From assembly GCA_026929865.2 (NCBI GenBank), contig CM049403.1, positions 372,001-436,000 on the forward strand: a DNA stretch of 64,000 nucleotides, read 5' to 3'. Each line of letters starts with the position of its first letter. The stretch's first letter is position 1. The stretch comes from Hyperoplus lanceolatus (Eukaryota; Chordata; Actinopteri; Uranoscopiformes; Ammodytidae). A model generated the notes under the pieces. It was not told the origin of the DNA and did no database searches. It saw only the letters and a list, made by a program, of their open reading frames with translations. The translations under genes and the position numbers were made by a program. This document shows positions 53,835 to 64,000 of this stretch, one piece after another.

Positions 53835-54095
53835 GCCAAATTGAATTATGGTGTGTTAAGTTTTATTTTTCAGTATTAACACGATAATTTGGATTTGCCA
53901 TGATTAAAAAACAAATGTTACTACATATCAACCTTCTGTCATTCATATTTCCATTCCTACAACAATATACACAGAAAATTAGAATTTTTGGGGCATATTT
54001 GGAATGGCGATTAATCGTGATTATTCATTATTAATCCACAGCTACCATGTGATTAATCTGATTAAAAAGGTTTATCGTTTGACAGCCCTAATTAG
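53835..54095. repeat. hAT-like terminus (TAGGGCTGTCAAACGATAAA, inverted)
   Basis: Ends at GTTTATCGTTTGACAGCCCTA (about 54070-54090) with ATTAATCGTGATTA motifs before it; one end of a common hAT. No partner end is visible. Confidence 0.5.
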
Positions 54096-54446
54096 ATATT
54101 AGATATCCGTTATATTAGTCAAGCAAGAAAAGAGATAAAGACAGATAGAGAGATGGACAGCGAGAGAGACAAACACACCAACCCAGTCTCAGTGAAATGT
54201 AAAATAGCTACATTGGTCCACAGATTTTTAAGATGTATAAGCTAATAAATGGGTTTTTGATAACATTGTTAGTGAGAAATGTGTGTCTTACTCTCACAAT
54301 CTTCACTCAGTGAATGTATACGATGTAGTTTGATGGTTATCACGAATATTATTCTGGACATCGCCAAGAAAATGTAGAAGTACAATATTTGTTTCAGGTT
54401 GATATACTGGTTGCTATGCTGTTGCTATGACGCTCCTGGCGCTGCC
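54096..54446. other. Intron sequence
   Basis: No recognised element or exon. Confidence 0.35.
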
Positions 54447-54450
54447 TTAA

Positions 54451-55452
54451 GGTGCGAACACACTAGGCACTTTACACGCGTACAGACGCGTATGAAACCC
54501 GCCCCTTTTCCATAGGGAACCATTGGTTTACGCGCGTACATGGCGCGTAAATGCGTCACTCGCGCTAAAGCAACATTTTCACTCGCGCTAAAGCAACATG
54601 TTTACGCGCGTATATATTACGTGCGTATATATTACGCGCGTATAGCTACGCGAGGAGTTCAAAAAATTGAACTTTTGTTGCTCCTACGCGAGACGATTAG
54701 CCGCGTTGGCCAATCAGCATTGAGCTTGACCCGCGACGTCACATACATTGGCAGGGTCGGAGAACAGTGTACTGTACACAGAGGCTGATGATGAGAGACA
54801 CCGAGGAGAAAATGTATTGCGGGCGGCCGGTGCTGTATGAAGCCGCCGGGTTAGAACACGTGGGGAAAGTAAACCAAGAGAATGGACTTATGGTTAATTC
54901 AATGTGCGGCTGTGCTTTAGCCGATAAACAAAGTTAGCGCCGTATAGCATTAGTTAACTCACCCTGTTGTGTGCGGGCGCAGCGCCTCATATTATGAACC
55001 CAAACATGACGACTGTCCGCGGGACTTTCACGACAAGTAGAGCGAAGCACCGGTGTTGATCTACGCCAGCCACGGTCCCTTGTCACAGCCAGGTAGGGTA
55101 ATTTTGGCTACATGCCTTTATGTTGTGCCGCCGTGCACCGATGCTGCTGTAACTGTGTTTGTTATGTAGCTGCCGTGAATATGCAATGCTGTTTTAATGC
55201 TAGGCTATTTGTGCTGTTCAGTTTGTCTTTTGGCACAGTTGTTGGCCGTGTTGTTGTTGTTTTTGTGCGGACATGCACGCTGTTGTGTCGGGTCTGATCA
55301 GCCATGGTTGATAAGGGAAATACAATATCGGGAGGGAGACTAGGCACGTTACGCGCGTATAACCATTTTTGACAGAAAATGATCAAGCAACATTTTAGCT
55401 GCGTTACGCACGTAAATCTTACGCGTGTAAAATGCCTAGTGTGTTCGCACCT
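54451..55452. mobile_element. TTAA-flanked TIR element with ACGCG-rich ends, about 1.0 kb
   Basis: Left GGTGCGAACACACTAGGCAC and right GTGTGTTCGCACCT are inverse; the similarity extends inward about 35 bp (TTACACGCGTA / TACGCGTGTAA). TTAA lies at 54447-54450 and 55453-55456. Many ACGCGCGTA words cluster near both ends (54530-54660, 55340-55430). No transposase. Confidence 0.82.
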
Positions 55453-55454
55453 TT

Positions 55455-56245
55455 AAACCGGAAACAGGAAGCGTTTGAACTATTATTATTTCTTTGCTGT
55501 AAATGCTTAATTAGTTGTTCTCTCATTTAAAAAACACATGTTTATTACAGAGGAGGGATGACGTCTACAGAGTTGCCTGCTTACAGCTCCCGTGACAGTT
55601 ATGAACGTTTTATATTTTCTTTGTCACGAGGAAAGCCAATCAAGAGAGCAGAGCTCAGTCATCCTCCACGGTCAGACAGGAAGTGAAGCGATACATTACA
55701 AAGTAAAATCAGTTGACACTTCCGGTTTCACCATATGTAATGAATTTAGCTTTCTTAATATGTCCATGGTATAGCCATTTAGAGCGATCTGATCAATCGA
55801 TATTGCGGACTTTACAGTTCAAATAGCAGGAGATATCACTTTGCTTGCTTTTTAACCTCTGTATAATCTTGTGGATTAAATAACTTTTTATGTTATTCAT
55901 TATTTTACATGAAATTACCTTTGAGGAGAGATATCCTTGACACCTATTTTTTTTCTCACCTGCACACTTTGTTACCTTTTATGTTGTATCTTATTTTCTG
56001 TTGTCTATATCTTTTTTGTTTTTTATTGTGCAAATAAATTAAATCAAATCAAAAGCATTAAACCGGAAACAGGAAGCCTTTTGATGACTTTAGTTTTTAA
56101 TTTTTTGCTGTAAAAGCTTAATGTAACTGCTAAATTGTGTTCTCTAATTTAAAAAAAAAACATGTTTATTTAAGAGCAGGGATTACGTCTCCAGAGTTGC
56201 CCGCTTACACCTCCCGTGACAGTTAGGAACGTTTTTTTTCACAAG
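55455..56245 (+). repeat. Diverged direct duplication of about 170 bp
   Basis: 55455-55620 and 56055-56240 share AAACCGGAAACAGGAAGC, TTTGCTGTAAA-GCTTAAT, AAACACATGTTTATT and CTCCCGTGACAGTTA-GAACG in order. The DNA between them (55760-56050) is AT-rich and ends in AATAAATTAAATCAAATCAA, which looks like a retroelement tail. Confidence 0.7.
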
Positions 56246-56899
56246 CAGCTCCCATGAAGCATGGAAGCGATGCCTATGAGTTCATGGCATGGACATATAA
56301 AGAGTTCCGAGCTGTCCGCCGGTGATGGGCCGTATTCTTTTAGCTTGTGACGTCATCTGAATGGCCGCATTCCATTTTCATGTCTGCACCAAGCTGAATC
56401 AAAAGGCCAATATGTTTGTTTTATAGCCTGATATTGATTTTAATGTAATGTCATGTGGCTGATTATATTTAAATGTGGAGCCTGGCTGGCTGCTTTGAGC
56501 TACTGGTGCTGGAGTCTGGTGGTTTAGATCCCCCTCTGTTCAGCTGCTGCTTGTGAGAAGGTGCATTTTGAGTGGAGCTTAAAGCACACATATTATGCAC
56601 TTTGCTGACAATTTTATATGGTCTAAGTAGTCCCCAATACTTATTTTTTTAGATGTTTGCTGAAAAACCCGTTCAGATCATTTATTGTAGCAAGCCTCTA
56701 TACCCTGATTGTCCTCTGGTCTCAGGATGACCTGTATTTGTGCGATCTGGCTGGCCCCTCCCACCTCTCTGCTGGGCTTTCTTTATATGTCCATGGGGCT
56801 CTCCCACCGTCTCTGCCGTGCTAGAGAGACACTGCGTGACTGCGAACACAGTGTTTACCCGGAGCTAAGCCATACTTTTAACAATTTGACATGACCTGA

Positions 56900-57420
56900 C
56901 ATGATTAAAACCAGTGAAAACAGTAGCTTCAAAGTTTGATTTCTACATGAATATCTTCCCATCCTTTGTCATGTTAAAAACGAGTCATTATTAGACTGCA
57001 AAGGGAAAGCTAAGTTAGTGTATAAGGAGCAAAACTTGGTGCTACAACCAAAGCTACATGGGCGCTAACGCTAAAAATAAGACTCAGACGATTTAAACCA
57101 ATGAAAACAGTAGCTTCAAAGTGTGATTTCTACAGGAATATCTTCCCATCCTTTGTCATGTTAAAAACGAGTCATTTTCAGACTGCTGTGGGGAATATAA
57201 ACAGCGTGTTATGAGCAAAACCTGGTTGCTTGTCCCAAAGCTAATAGCTATACACCAGGCAGGCAAAACTACCAATAAAAACTATTAGTTTAGTTTCACC
57301 GTTTAAAAAAAAGCATAGGTAGCTTCCTATCCGTTGTGTTATTAAAAACGAGGCATTAATAGACTGCTGTGGTTAAGATAAATTAGTGGAGTATGAGCAA
57401 AAGCATTCTGTGTTGGTGTA
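56900..57420 (+). repeat. Three diverged tandem units of about 190-200 bp
   Basis: AACAGTAGCTTCAAAG, ATCTTCCCATCCTTTGTCAT, GTTAAAAACGAGTCATT and AGACTGC recur at about 56920, 57110 and (degraded) 57310, each followed by TATGAGCAAAA-like sequence. Confidence 0.75.
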
Positions 57421-57740
57421 TGTAACATTCAGGCTGTACTAAGGGCATCTTGTCGCTTAGCGGGGAAAACAACATGGCCATGGACCAATAAGAAATGGGG
57501 GGGTGGGGTTATCATCGACTACTGCACGGTGGACGTTTCTTGGGGGGAAGCATGGCCATATAAAGAAAATATGGGGATGTGGCTGTGCCGACTATTACGT
57601 AATAGTCGTCGAGAATTCTGACTGGAGTATATTGGGGGGGAGGGGTGGGGATTTCAGAAAGGGGGAGAGTGAGAAAAGGAGAGATTGTTATTTTTTTGAT
57701 ATGTTGGCAGTCTCTAGGCACACCGTGGACCCATGGATAT

Positions 57741-59122
57741 TAGGGGTGTAACGGTACACTAAAGTCACGGTTCGGTACGTACCTCGGTTTTGAAGTCACG
57801 GTACAGTACAGTACGGTACGGTTCATAGTTAAGGGAGAATGAACAGTTTTAACTAGCTGACAGTAGGCCTATGTAACATACAAATAAAATGCATAGGCCT
57901 AACAAATCTAAAAAGAATACTGTTGCAATTCTCCAATAAATAAAAAAAATATTAAATACTAGTGAATGTGCAGCATAAACTAAAATTGCAGTGAAAAAAA
58001 GCCAGTGTTAATGCTCAGCAGGCTCTGTAAGCTGGTATGTAAAAAAAGGGTATGTCTTCTTTAAGGTATTTTTGACTTTAAAAAAAATATATTACTGCAG
58101 CTCTAAGTGCTCTTATAAATATAACAATTATCAAATAAAAGTGCAACTGCAGCATTAATTAAATGACAGCTTATGTATTTTCAGTATAAAAAAGAAAATA
58201 CTGTCTGTGTTTGCACAGCTCGATTTTTCTTCACAGTAACGATAGTAAGACCTGGATGGTGCCTTTTCAAATGCGTATGCATGTTCGACGTTTTGGCTCC
58301 CTTTATATGTCCATGGTTGGCTCCTATAGGCGATCGCGGTGAAACAATAACCTGTGTGCCGACATTGTTCCACACGTTTATCACTGTTTTCATAATTCTA
58401 CTGGAATCCGAAGTTATCCCTCAAGCGGGATTTGAATGACAGGGGTACGCCTGCAAGCTCCGGTTTCCTGTTGTCTTTCGCCATGCAGTTCGCTCTCTGT
58501 TCGAAAGCACTGTATAACATCTTTATTTGCACTACTCATAGACTGTAGAAGAGGGGGGAACGCTGCTACAACTGCTAATAGTGATGCAAACGGAACACTA
58601 GAGCGGAGAGGTGTGTATCTCCTGCTCTGACCGCAGCTGGGAGGGACTGCTGCGTGAGGACTCGGCCGCCTGTCAGTGCTCTGGGAGGAGGCAGGAGCCT
58701 CGGGAGCCAGCCGCTGCTCGTTTAGAAGTAAAGAGCGATACATGCTTTAGCAACAGTCTCCAAAAGTCACCAATAACACCAGAAAAAGTCGCTAGTCGCT
58801 TTTTTGAAAAAAAAAGTCGCCAGAGGGCTCTGAAAAGTTGCTAAGTTAGCAACACTACACCCTCATGCTGTGCTCACCATGGAGATAACAGACTCTCGCT
58901 GGCTGCTAATGCGCACGTGCGAGCGAGCCGGAGGCTAAATGGTCCGGGGGGAACTCCGACTACAAGTTTTAAGTTCCACACCGCAAAACAAGCCTGTACA
59001 TTCGCCATATATTAACGCTATGTAGGCTACGCCACGAACGGACCGCGGTCCACCTCTGTAACACCAAATACGTGCCTGTACCGTCACGGTACGGTACAAA
59101 TACGTGTATCGTTACACCCCTA
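57741..59122. mobile_element. hAT element, 1382 bp, perfect 8-bp target duplication
   Basis: Ends TAGGGGTGTAACGGTACAC and GTGTATCGTTACACCCCTA, flanked by ATGGATAT on both sides (57733-57740, 59123-59130). Subterminal CGGTACGG motifs are dense (57780-57830, 59085-59100). The interior includes the segment also found at 9140-9420. No transposase frame recognised. Confidence 0.93.
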
Positions 59123-59274
59123 ATGGATATGTTAGAACACATTTAAAAAGTGCATTTAGCATAATATGTGACCTTTAAAGGCCAAGCGCTTGATTAACCA
59201 GTAAATCTACATTCTTACCACATTATCATGGCAGGAGAAAAAGATACCTGGGCTGAATGACTTTCATTGTAAAC

Positions 59275-60917
59275 TACAGTATCTCACAAAAGTGAGTACA
59301 CCCCTAACATTTCTTCAAATATTTCATTATATCTTTCCATGGGACAACACTGAATAAATGACACTTTGATACAATGTAAAGTAGTCAGTGTACAGCTTGT
59401 ATAACAGTGTAAATTTACTGTCCCCTCAAAATAACTCGACACACAGCCATTAATGTCTAAACTGCTGGCAACAAAAGTGAGTACACCCCTAAGAAAAAAT
59501 GTCCAAATTGGGCCCAAAGTGTCAATATTTTGTTTTGCCATCATTATTTTCCAGCACTACCTTAACCCTCTTGGGCATGTAGTTCACTAGAGCTTCACAG
59601 GTTGCAACTGGAACCCTCTTCTACCCATTCATGACGACATCAAGGAGCTCGTGGATATTAGAGTCCTTGCGCTCCTCCATCTCCCGTTTTAGGATGCCCC
59701 AAAGATGCTCAATAGGGTTTAAGACTGGAGACATGCTTGGCCAGTCCATAACCTTTACCCTCAGCTTCTTTAGCAAGCCAGTGGTCGTTCGGAGGGGTGT
59801 TTGGGGTCGTTATCATGTTGCAGTACTGCCCTGCGGCCCAGTTTATGAAGGGAGGGGATCATGCTCTGCTTCAGTATGTCACAGTACATGTTAGAATTCA
59901 ATGAACTGTAGATCCCCAGTGCTGGCAGCACTCATGCAGCCCCAGACCATGACACTCCAACCGCCATGCTTGACTCTAGGCAAGACACACTTGTCTTTGT
60001 ACTCCTCACCTGGTTGCCGCTCCACACTCTTAACACCATCTGAACCAAATACATGTATTTTGGTCTCATCAGACCACAGGACATGGTTGCAGTAATCCAT
60101 GTCCGTAGTCTGTTTGTCTTCAGCAAACTTTTTGTGGGGTTTCTTGTGCATCATCTTTAGAATAGGCTTCCTTCTGGTTTGACAGCCATGCAGACCAGTA
60201 TGATGCAGAGTGCGGCGTATGGTCTGAGCACTGACAGGTTGACCCCCCACCCCTTCAAGCCCTTCAGCAATGCTGGCAGCACTCATACGTCTATTTTCCA
60301 AAGCCAACCTCTGTGTACGACGCTGACCATGTGCACTCAACCTTCGTAAACTGGGCCGCAGGGCAGTATTGCAACATGATAACGACCCCAAACACACCTC
60401 CAAGACGACCAGTGGCTTGCTAAAAAAGCTGAGGGTAAAGGTTATGGCCTGGCCAAGCATGTCTCCAGACCTAAACCCTATTGAGCATCTTTGGGGCTTC
60501 TTAAAACGGAAGGTGGAGGAGCGCAAGGTCTTTAATATCCACCAGCTCTGTGATGCAGTCATAAATGGGTGGAAGAGGGTTCCAGTTGCAACCTGTGAAG
60601 CTCTAGTGAACTCCATGCCCAAGAGGGGTAAGGCAGTGCTGGAAAATAATGGTGGCCACACAAAATATTTACACTTTGGGCCCAATTTTTAAAATTTTTT
60701 AAGGGGTGTACTCACTTTTGTTGCCAGCAGTTTAGACATTAATGGCTGTGTGTCGAGTTATTTTGAGGGGACAGTAAATTTACACTGTTATACAAGCTGT
60801 ACACTGTCTACTTTACATTGTATCAAAGTGTCATTTCTTCAGTGTTGTCCCATGGAAAGATATAAAGAAAAATGTGAAGAAATGTGAGGGGTGTACTCAC
60901 TTTTGTGAGATACTGTA
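59275..60917. mobile_element. Tc1 family I, fold-back derivative, copy 3
   Basis: TA-bounded, with ends and inner layout as copies 1 and 2; the junction ACTCAACCTTCGTAAACTGG is at about 60335-60354. This copy retains the longest open frame of the three. Confidence 0.9.
59891..60685 (-). pseudogene. Chimeric 264-codon frame across the Tc1-I fold-back junction
   Basis: From 60685 the first 110 codons are the antisense of the transposase 3' region and spell no domain. At the junction (near 60345) the frame enters genuine transposase, [60 protein letters not shown] and LWSDETKIHVFGSDG with the first catalytic Asp, to VMVWGCMSAASTG, and stops at FIEF. The second Asp and Glu are absent from this frame; they survive in the forward right arm ([21 protein letters not shown] at about 60380-60500). 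Not an active transposase. Confidence 0.8.
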
Positions 60918-61256
60918 CATTAGGACAACATTGTCAGGTACAGTTTTACCTGACAAACCCTCAACTATTGGAAGGTACAATTTTGTCCCTGAACCAGAAG
61001 TTAATCTAGACATTAAAACAATACAATTATTAAAAAATCATAACAGGTTCTGCAACCAAGAATAGACTGAATCAACATCTGTCAACTTTTAACATAGTTT
61101 GTGTTTCCAGTTAATAGTGTTATGTAAAGAGTATGTTAATGTATGCTTTAAAGTTAGAATTGAGCCATAAAATCCCTATCTACAGTATAGACACCAGTTG
61201 ATCAAGGCATAACTATGTCTTTCAGTAACTTCCCTTTGAGTAGACAGCAAACATAC
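60918..61256. other. Intron sequence
   Basis: AT-rich, immediately downstream (minus strand) of the exon; no element recognised. Confidence 0.4.
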
Positions 61257-61382
61257 CTTCACTAGAGGCTGAATGATCTGTTCCTCTTGGATCTGCTTTC
61301 TGAACAGGGGGTCAAAGAGGAGAGGGGTGGCACAGTAGTGGACCAGCCTGGATGACTGCTTCAGGGTCTCCAAATCTGTACC
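61257..61382 (-). CDS. szt2: SZT2-like exon ([20 protein letters not shown])
   Basis: A 126-bp, 42-codon minus-strand exon, phase 0 at both ends. The acceptor GATGTCTCAACAG precedes GGTACAG. The donor is GTGAAG/GTATGT, a strong match. It encodes [34 protein letters not shown] and QIIQPLVK, with no stop. It is the most 5' of the five exons seen and joins in phase to exon 46661-46863, although one or more exons inside the 14-kb gap could have been missed. The gene name is recollection supported by the chain of exons. Confidence 0.68.
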
Positions 61383-61424
61383 CTGTTGAGACATCCATGG
61401 TTATCACTTATGCCCACCTTACAC

Positions 61425-61795
61425 CAAACTATTTCTCACAACATTTCACTGAAACAGACACATTTCCAATGTCGGGATGAAACCTTTTATATCGTTAGTA
61501 TTTAGTCTAAGCTCATGCAAAAAGGGAAGTTTGCAGTTTTATCACGTGATCAACCATGACATGGTTAAGGCACCTACAGTATATACTGTGCTTGTTTTAA
61601 TTTACATTGGACAAATTAGAGCCCACCCAGTCCATTTTACCCGCTAAAATAAATTTTTATTTGACTGAGTCACTTTTTAACCAGGATGGGAAATAATCAT
61701 GATCTAAAAGGAACCCACCTAGTTGTATTCCTGCGTATATAATGTGATGTGAGAGGGTGTCAGACTTTACTCTTTTCAAAGTATTTGCAGATGTA
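61425..61795. repeat. Shortened relative of the TIR element at 2268-3113
   Basis: GACACATTTCCAATGTCGGG, CCAGTCCATTTTACCCGCTA and GTGAGAGGGTGTCAGACTTT recur here in the order seen at 2313, 2878 and 3043. Large internal deletions; the ends are degraded. Confidence 0.65.
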
Positions 61796-63052
61796 TTGTA
61801 GTGGTTATAGGCTCATTCAGATTAATTTGGCTATTAAAAATAATCTGAAAATAACAATACATTAATAATTTACTAAAGTTATGTAGGGACGCCACCATTC
61901 ACTTGAGAATGGAAAAATAATAGCAAGTTTGTCTCGTTTTATCAATGGTTTGTCTTTAATGATTAATCTAGTGATCAGTTAAATAAATCAACATTAATCA
62001 AACCTATTTAAATTATCATTCTATAACATCTACTAATAAATCAATTATTATTGAGCTTATAAATTTGATAGTATGACCACAAATACCGGAAGTTAATGAA
62101 TTCTTGACGTGTCAGAGGTTGACCTACCACAAAATATTCACACAAATGAATGACAGAAACTTCTAGGTACAAAAATAACATGCATGTAATTTAATAACAG
62201 AAATTAAATTAAATCCACACATCTAAAATCAAATTTACACTAAGGACACATTGTGTGTGTGTCTGTGGGTGTATGTATGTGGATGCAAATTAGCTTCTCT
62301 TTTGAGTGTGTGTGTGTGTGTGAGAGAGAGAGTGTGGAGGTGTGAAAAAAACCTTTGTTCTGTGGGGGGAGAGCTTGAGGCTTCTGTGTGTCCCCCTAAG
62401 GTTTGAGTATATCAAAGTATGTAAACCCAATTACAAAACAACAATGAACAGTTCAAATCAGTAAATATACATTTCTAGGTAAAACAACAATACTCTTGGC
62501 CATGTGCGCTTTTAAGCTACCTATCTGCCCAGCGGTCAAATACGATACCAGAAGATGTTTGAAGATCTGGTTGTAGCAGAGTTGCTGAGAAAAGCAGTTG
62601 AAGGCAGAGTTTGGGGTTTCAGTCGGTCCGGTCCTGTTGCAGTTCAGATGAACCTTTGGTTCTTCAGTAGCAGCATGCTAACTGGCGTTGTTGTCTCTGG
62701 GCGACGGTTGTAGCTCTTAGCTTTGTTGTTCTTCTTCTTCTTAAGGTTCTGGCCTTGGTGGGAGCTTGGTTCGTTCCCGGGTTCTTTTGGTTCCTCCTGG
62801 GTTGCTTAGTGCAGGTTGGATCCTACCTCGGGGGGTAGTAAGATTCCCGACACAATCAGTTCCGCCTCTCTGTTTAAATGCGGCCAGCTTGTTGATGCGG
62901 AACAGGGGCCCAGCGGGGGGCGTTGGCTGGGTTTGGGAGTGTGAAGTTACATAAGTCCTAAAAGTGCGACCGTTACTAAGGGGACTGTCGGACACGATGG
63001 AGTCACACTTGTTTGAACCACAAACTCACGGAAAGAAGACGAACAAACTAAG
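61796..63052. other. Non-coding sequence, unclassified
   Basis: Includes a TG-rich patch (62250-62325) and a GC-richer block (62440-62960) with no splice-flanked open frame and no TIR I could pair. Further 5' exons of the host gene are expected upstream on the minus strand, but none is convincing here. Confidence 0.35.
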
Positions 63053-64000
63053 GCCCTGTTCTCACGGCAACACGAAACGGTGCAAACGCGGAAAAATTCC
63101 CGCGGTTGCACTATATCATGTACATGAAAACAGCAAACGCAGGCATGAAACCGCAAGTTTTTGAGATCACGTCCCAGGGAGGATTTTTTGGAAAACACAA
63201 CGGTTTTGGTTTCGTGTGAACACCGAAACCATTTCCCCTGGTAACGCTGACGTCTCGGCTCCACTTCACGTACGCATAGTCTATAACATTTGCTGTCAAT
63301 ACCCACACGTGCAGGGCTTAAATAGGCCTATAATACTCGCCAATTTAGGGGCACTTTACACGACAACACGAAACGGTGCAAACGCGGAAAAATTCCCGCG
63401 GTTGCACTATATCATTTACAGGAAAACAGCAAACGTAGGCATGAAACCGCAGGTTTTTGAGATCACCTCCGAGGGAGGATTTTTTGGAAAACTTAACGGT
63501 TTTGGGTTCCTGTAAACACCGAAACCATTCCCCCTGATAACGCTGACGTCACGGCTCCACCCTCACACATGCGCATTGCGTTTGGAGATAAATAGGCATG
63601 CGCCGTCTTTGTAGGTCCATGTGCGCCAGTTGGAAAACAACAACAACAATGGCGGATCACCGAGCTGTATTCATTGTGCTCATGGACGTTGTGCTGTTGC
63701 TGATGAATTTGTTATCGTGCCAACAATCGCTCCTACAAGCAAATAGGGAATTTCTGCACCAATGCTGTAATCAGCGGACACGGATTGAAAACATGGGCGC
63801 AGTTATTCAATTCTTACAGCCGACACCGGATGCACCGCAAATGCTATCTACTACTACCTTGTACCGCCAAATGCTGGCCTGGCATGCTTACTACATCGTT
63901 TCCTCTGAAAACATGTGCACGGGTGAAGATGTCAGATAAATTGTGTCTGAAAGGGTTTTTTTTTTAAAACTTACACTGTGAAAACTATCACGTTTTCACA
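63053..64000 (+). mobile_element. PIF/Harbinger-like element, left end duplicated, right end outside window
   Basis: GGCCCTGTTCTCACGGCAAC and, 296 bp later, GGGGCACTTTACACGACAAC each start a copy of the same subterminal region (ACGAAACGGTGCAAACGCGG, TTCCCGCGGTTGCACTATAT, AACGCTGACGTC-CGGCTCCAC). The second copy leads into an ORF. The end style resembles fish Harbinger families; the superfamily call is tentative. Confidence 0.6.
63649..63939 (+). CDS. Hypothetical N-terminal protein of the Harbinger-like element
   Basis: A 96-codon frame from ATG 63649 in good context (AACAACAATGG): MADHRAVFIVLMDVVLLLMN, LLSCQQSLLQANREFLHQC, then RTRIENMGAVIQFLQPTPDA and LYRQMLAWHAYYIVSSENM, ending TAA at 63937-63939. 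The start upstream at 63598 is less likely, as the 17 extra codons look like the 5' UTR. Leu-rich at first, otherwise no domain I can name. By position it could be the first exon of the element's nuclease or accessory protein. It carries no internal stop, so it may be young. Confidence 0.5.
   Translation: MADHRAVFIVLMDVVLLLMNLLSCQQSLLQANREFLHQCCNQRTRIENMGAVIQFLQPTPDAPQMLSTTTLYRQMLAWHAYYIVSSENMCTGEDVR

Larger units (their letters stand above)
56581..59177. mobile_element. TIR element (CACATATTATGC ends) with internal repeats and a nested hAT
   Basis: Left TTAAAGCACACATATTATGC and right GCATAATATGTGACCTTTAA (about 59159-59178) are inverse with one indel, a very common fish repeat type. TTAA is part of both ends, so a TTAA target is possible. 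Internal 190-bp units lie at 56900-57420 and a hAT at 57741-59122. Confidence 0.65.

Noticed and set aside
62741..63020. Possible upstream szt2 exon in the GC-rich block
   Set aside because: No acceptor/donor pair in frame and no recognisable SZT2 wording on the minus strand.

Overview
The window looks like intron-rich, transposon-packed nuclear DNA of a teleost fish. The evidence is the combination of several distinct Tc1/mariner families, many hAT elements with 8-bp target duplications, L1-, L2- and Rex/CR1-like LINEs, tRNA-derived SINEs, TTAA-flanked elements and a PIF/Harbinger-like end. No bacterial or viral gene organisation is visible.

Host gene. Five short minus-strand blocks have splice signals and compatible phases: 61257-61382, 46661-46863, 43253-43478, 25983-26063 and 19152-19226. 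They read as consecutive exons of one large protein, which I recognise (from memory, not verified by search) as the C-terminal part of SZT2, the KICSTOR subunit. They total 711 bp of coding sequence; nearly everything else lies in four introns of about 14.4, 3.2, 17.2 and 6.8 kb, or in flanking DNA.

Layout. 0-4 kb: L2-like LINE 3' end, a TIR element and a Tc1 relic. 4.4-10.7 kb: a TTAA-flanked element and three copies of a GGGCCC-bounded repeat. 10.7-15.2 kb: a 5'-truncated L1 (+) split by a SINE and a hAT, both with target duplications. 15.2-18.4 kb: a decayed L1 (-). 19.2 kb: exon. 19.65-23.26 kb: a hAT holding a TTAA element and a repeat with five 140-bp tandem units. 26.0 kb: exon. 26.2-42.5 kb: abutting and nested Tc1 families, several in fold-back form, ending in a five-level nest (Tc1 > hAT > TA-flanked MITE > hAT > TTAA element with a THAP exon). 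43.3 kb: exon. 44.9 kb: 28S rRNA fragment. 45.4 kb: hAT BED-finger gene fragment. 46.7 kb: exon. 47.0-53.8 kb: a Tc1 split by a hAT and by a GGGGAGAG-ended element that itself carries a Rex/CR1-like LINE. 54.5-59.2 kb: more TIR elements, one nested hAT. 59.3-60.9 kb: third copy of the fold-back Tc1. 61.3 kb: exon. 63.05 kb to the end: Harbinger-like end with an ORF.

The mobile elements do not cooperate in a pathway; their relation is stratigraphic, each insertion dating the one it interrupts. The observations most worth attention are the TTAA element with divergent THAP and EPYLYEP-type first exons inside the five-level nest, and the repeated fold-back rearrangement of Tc1 transposons, one form of which is present in three copies with the same internal junction.
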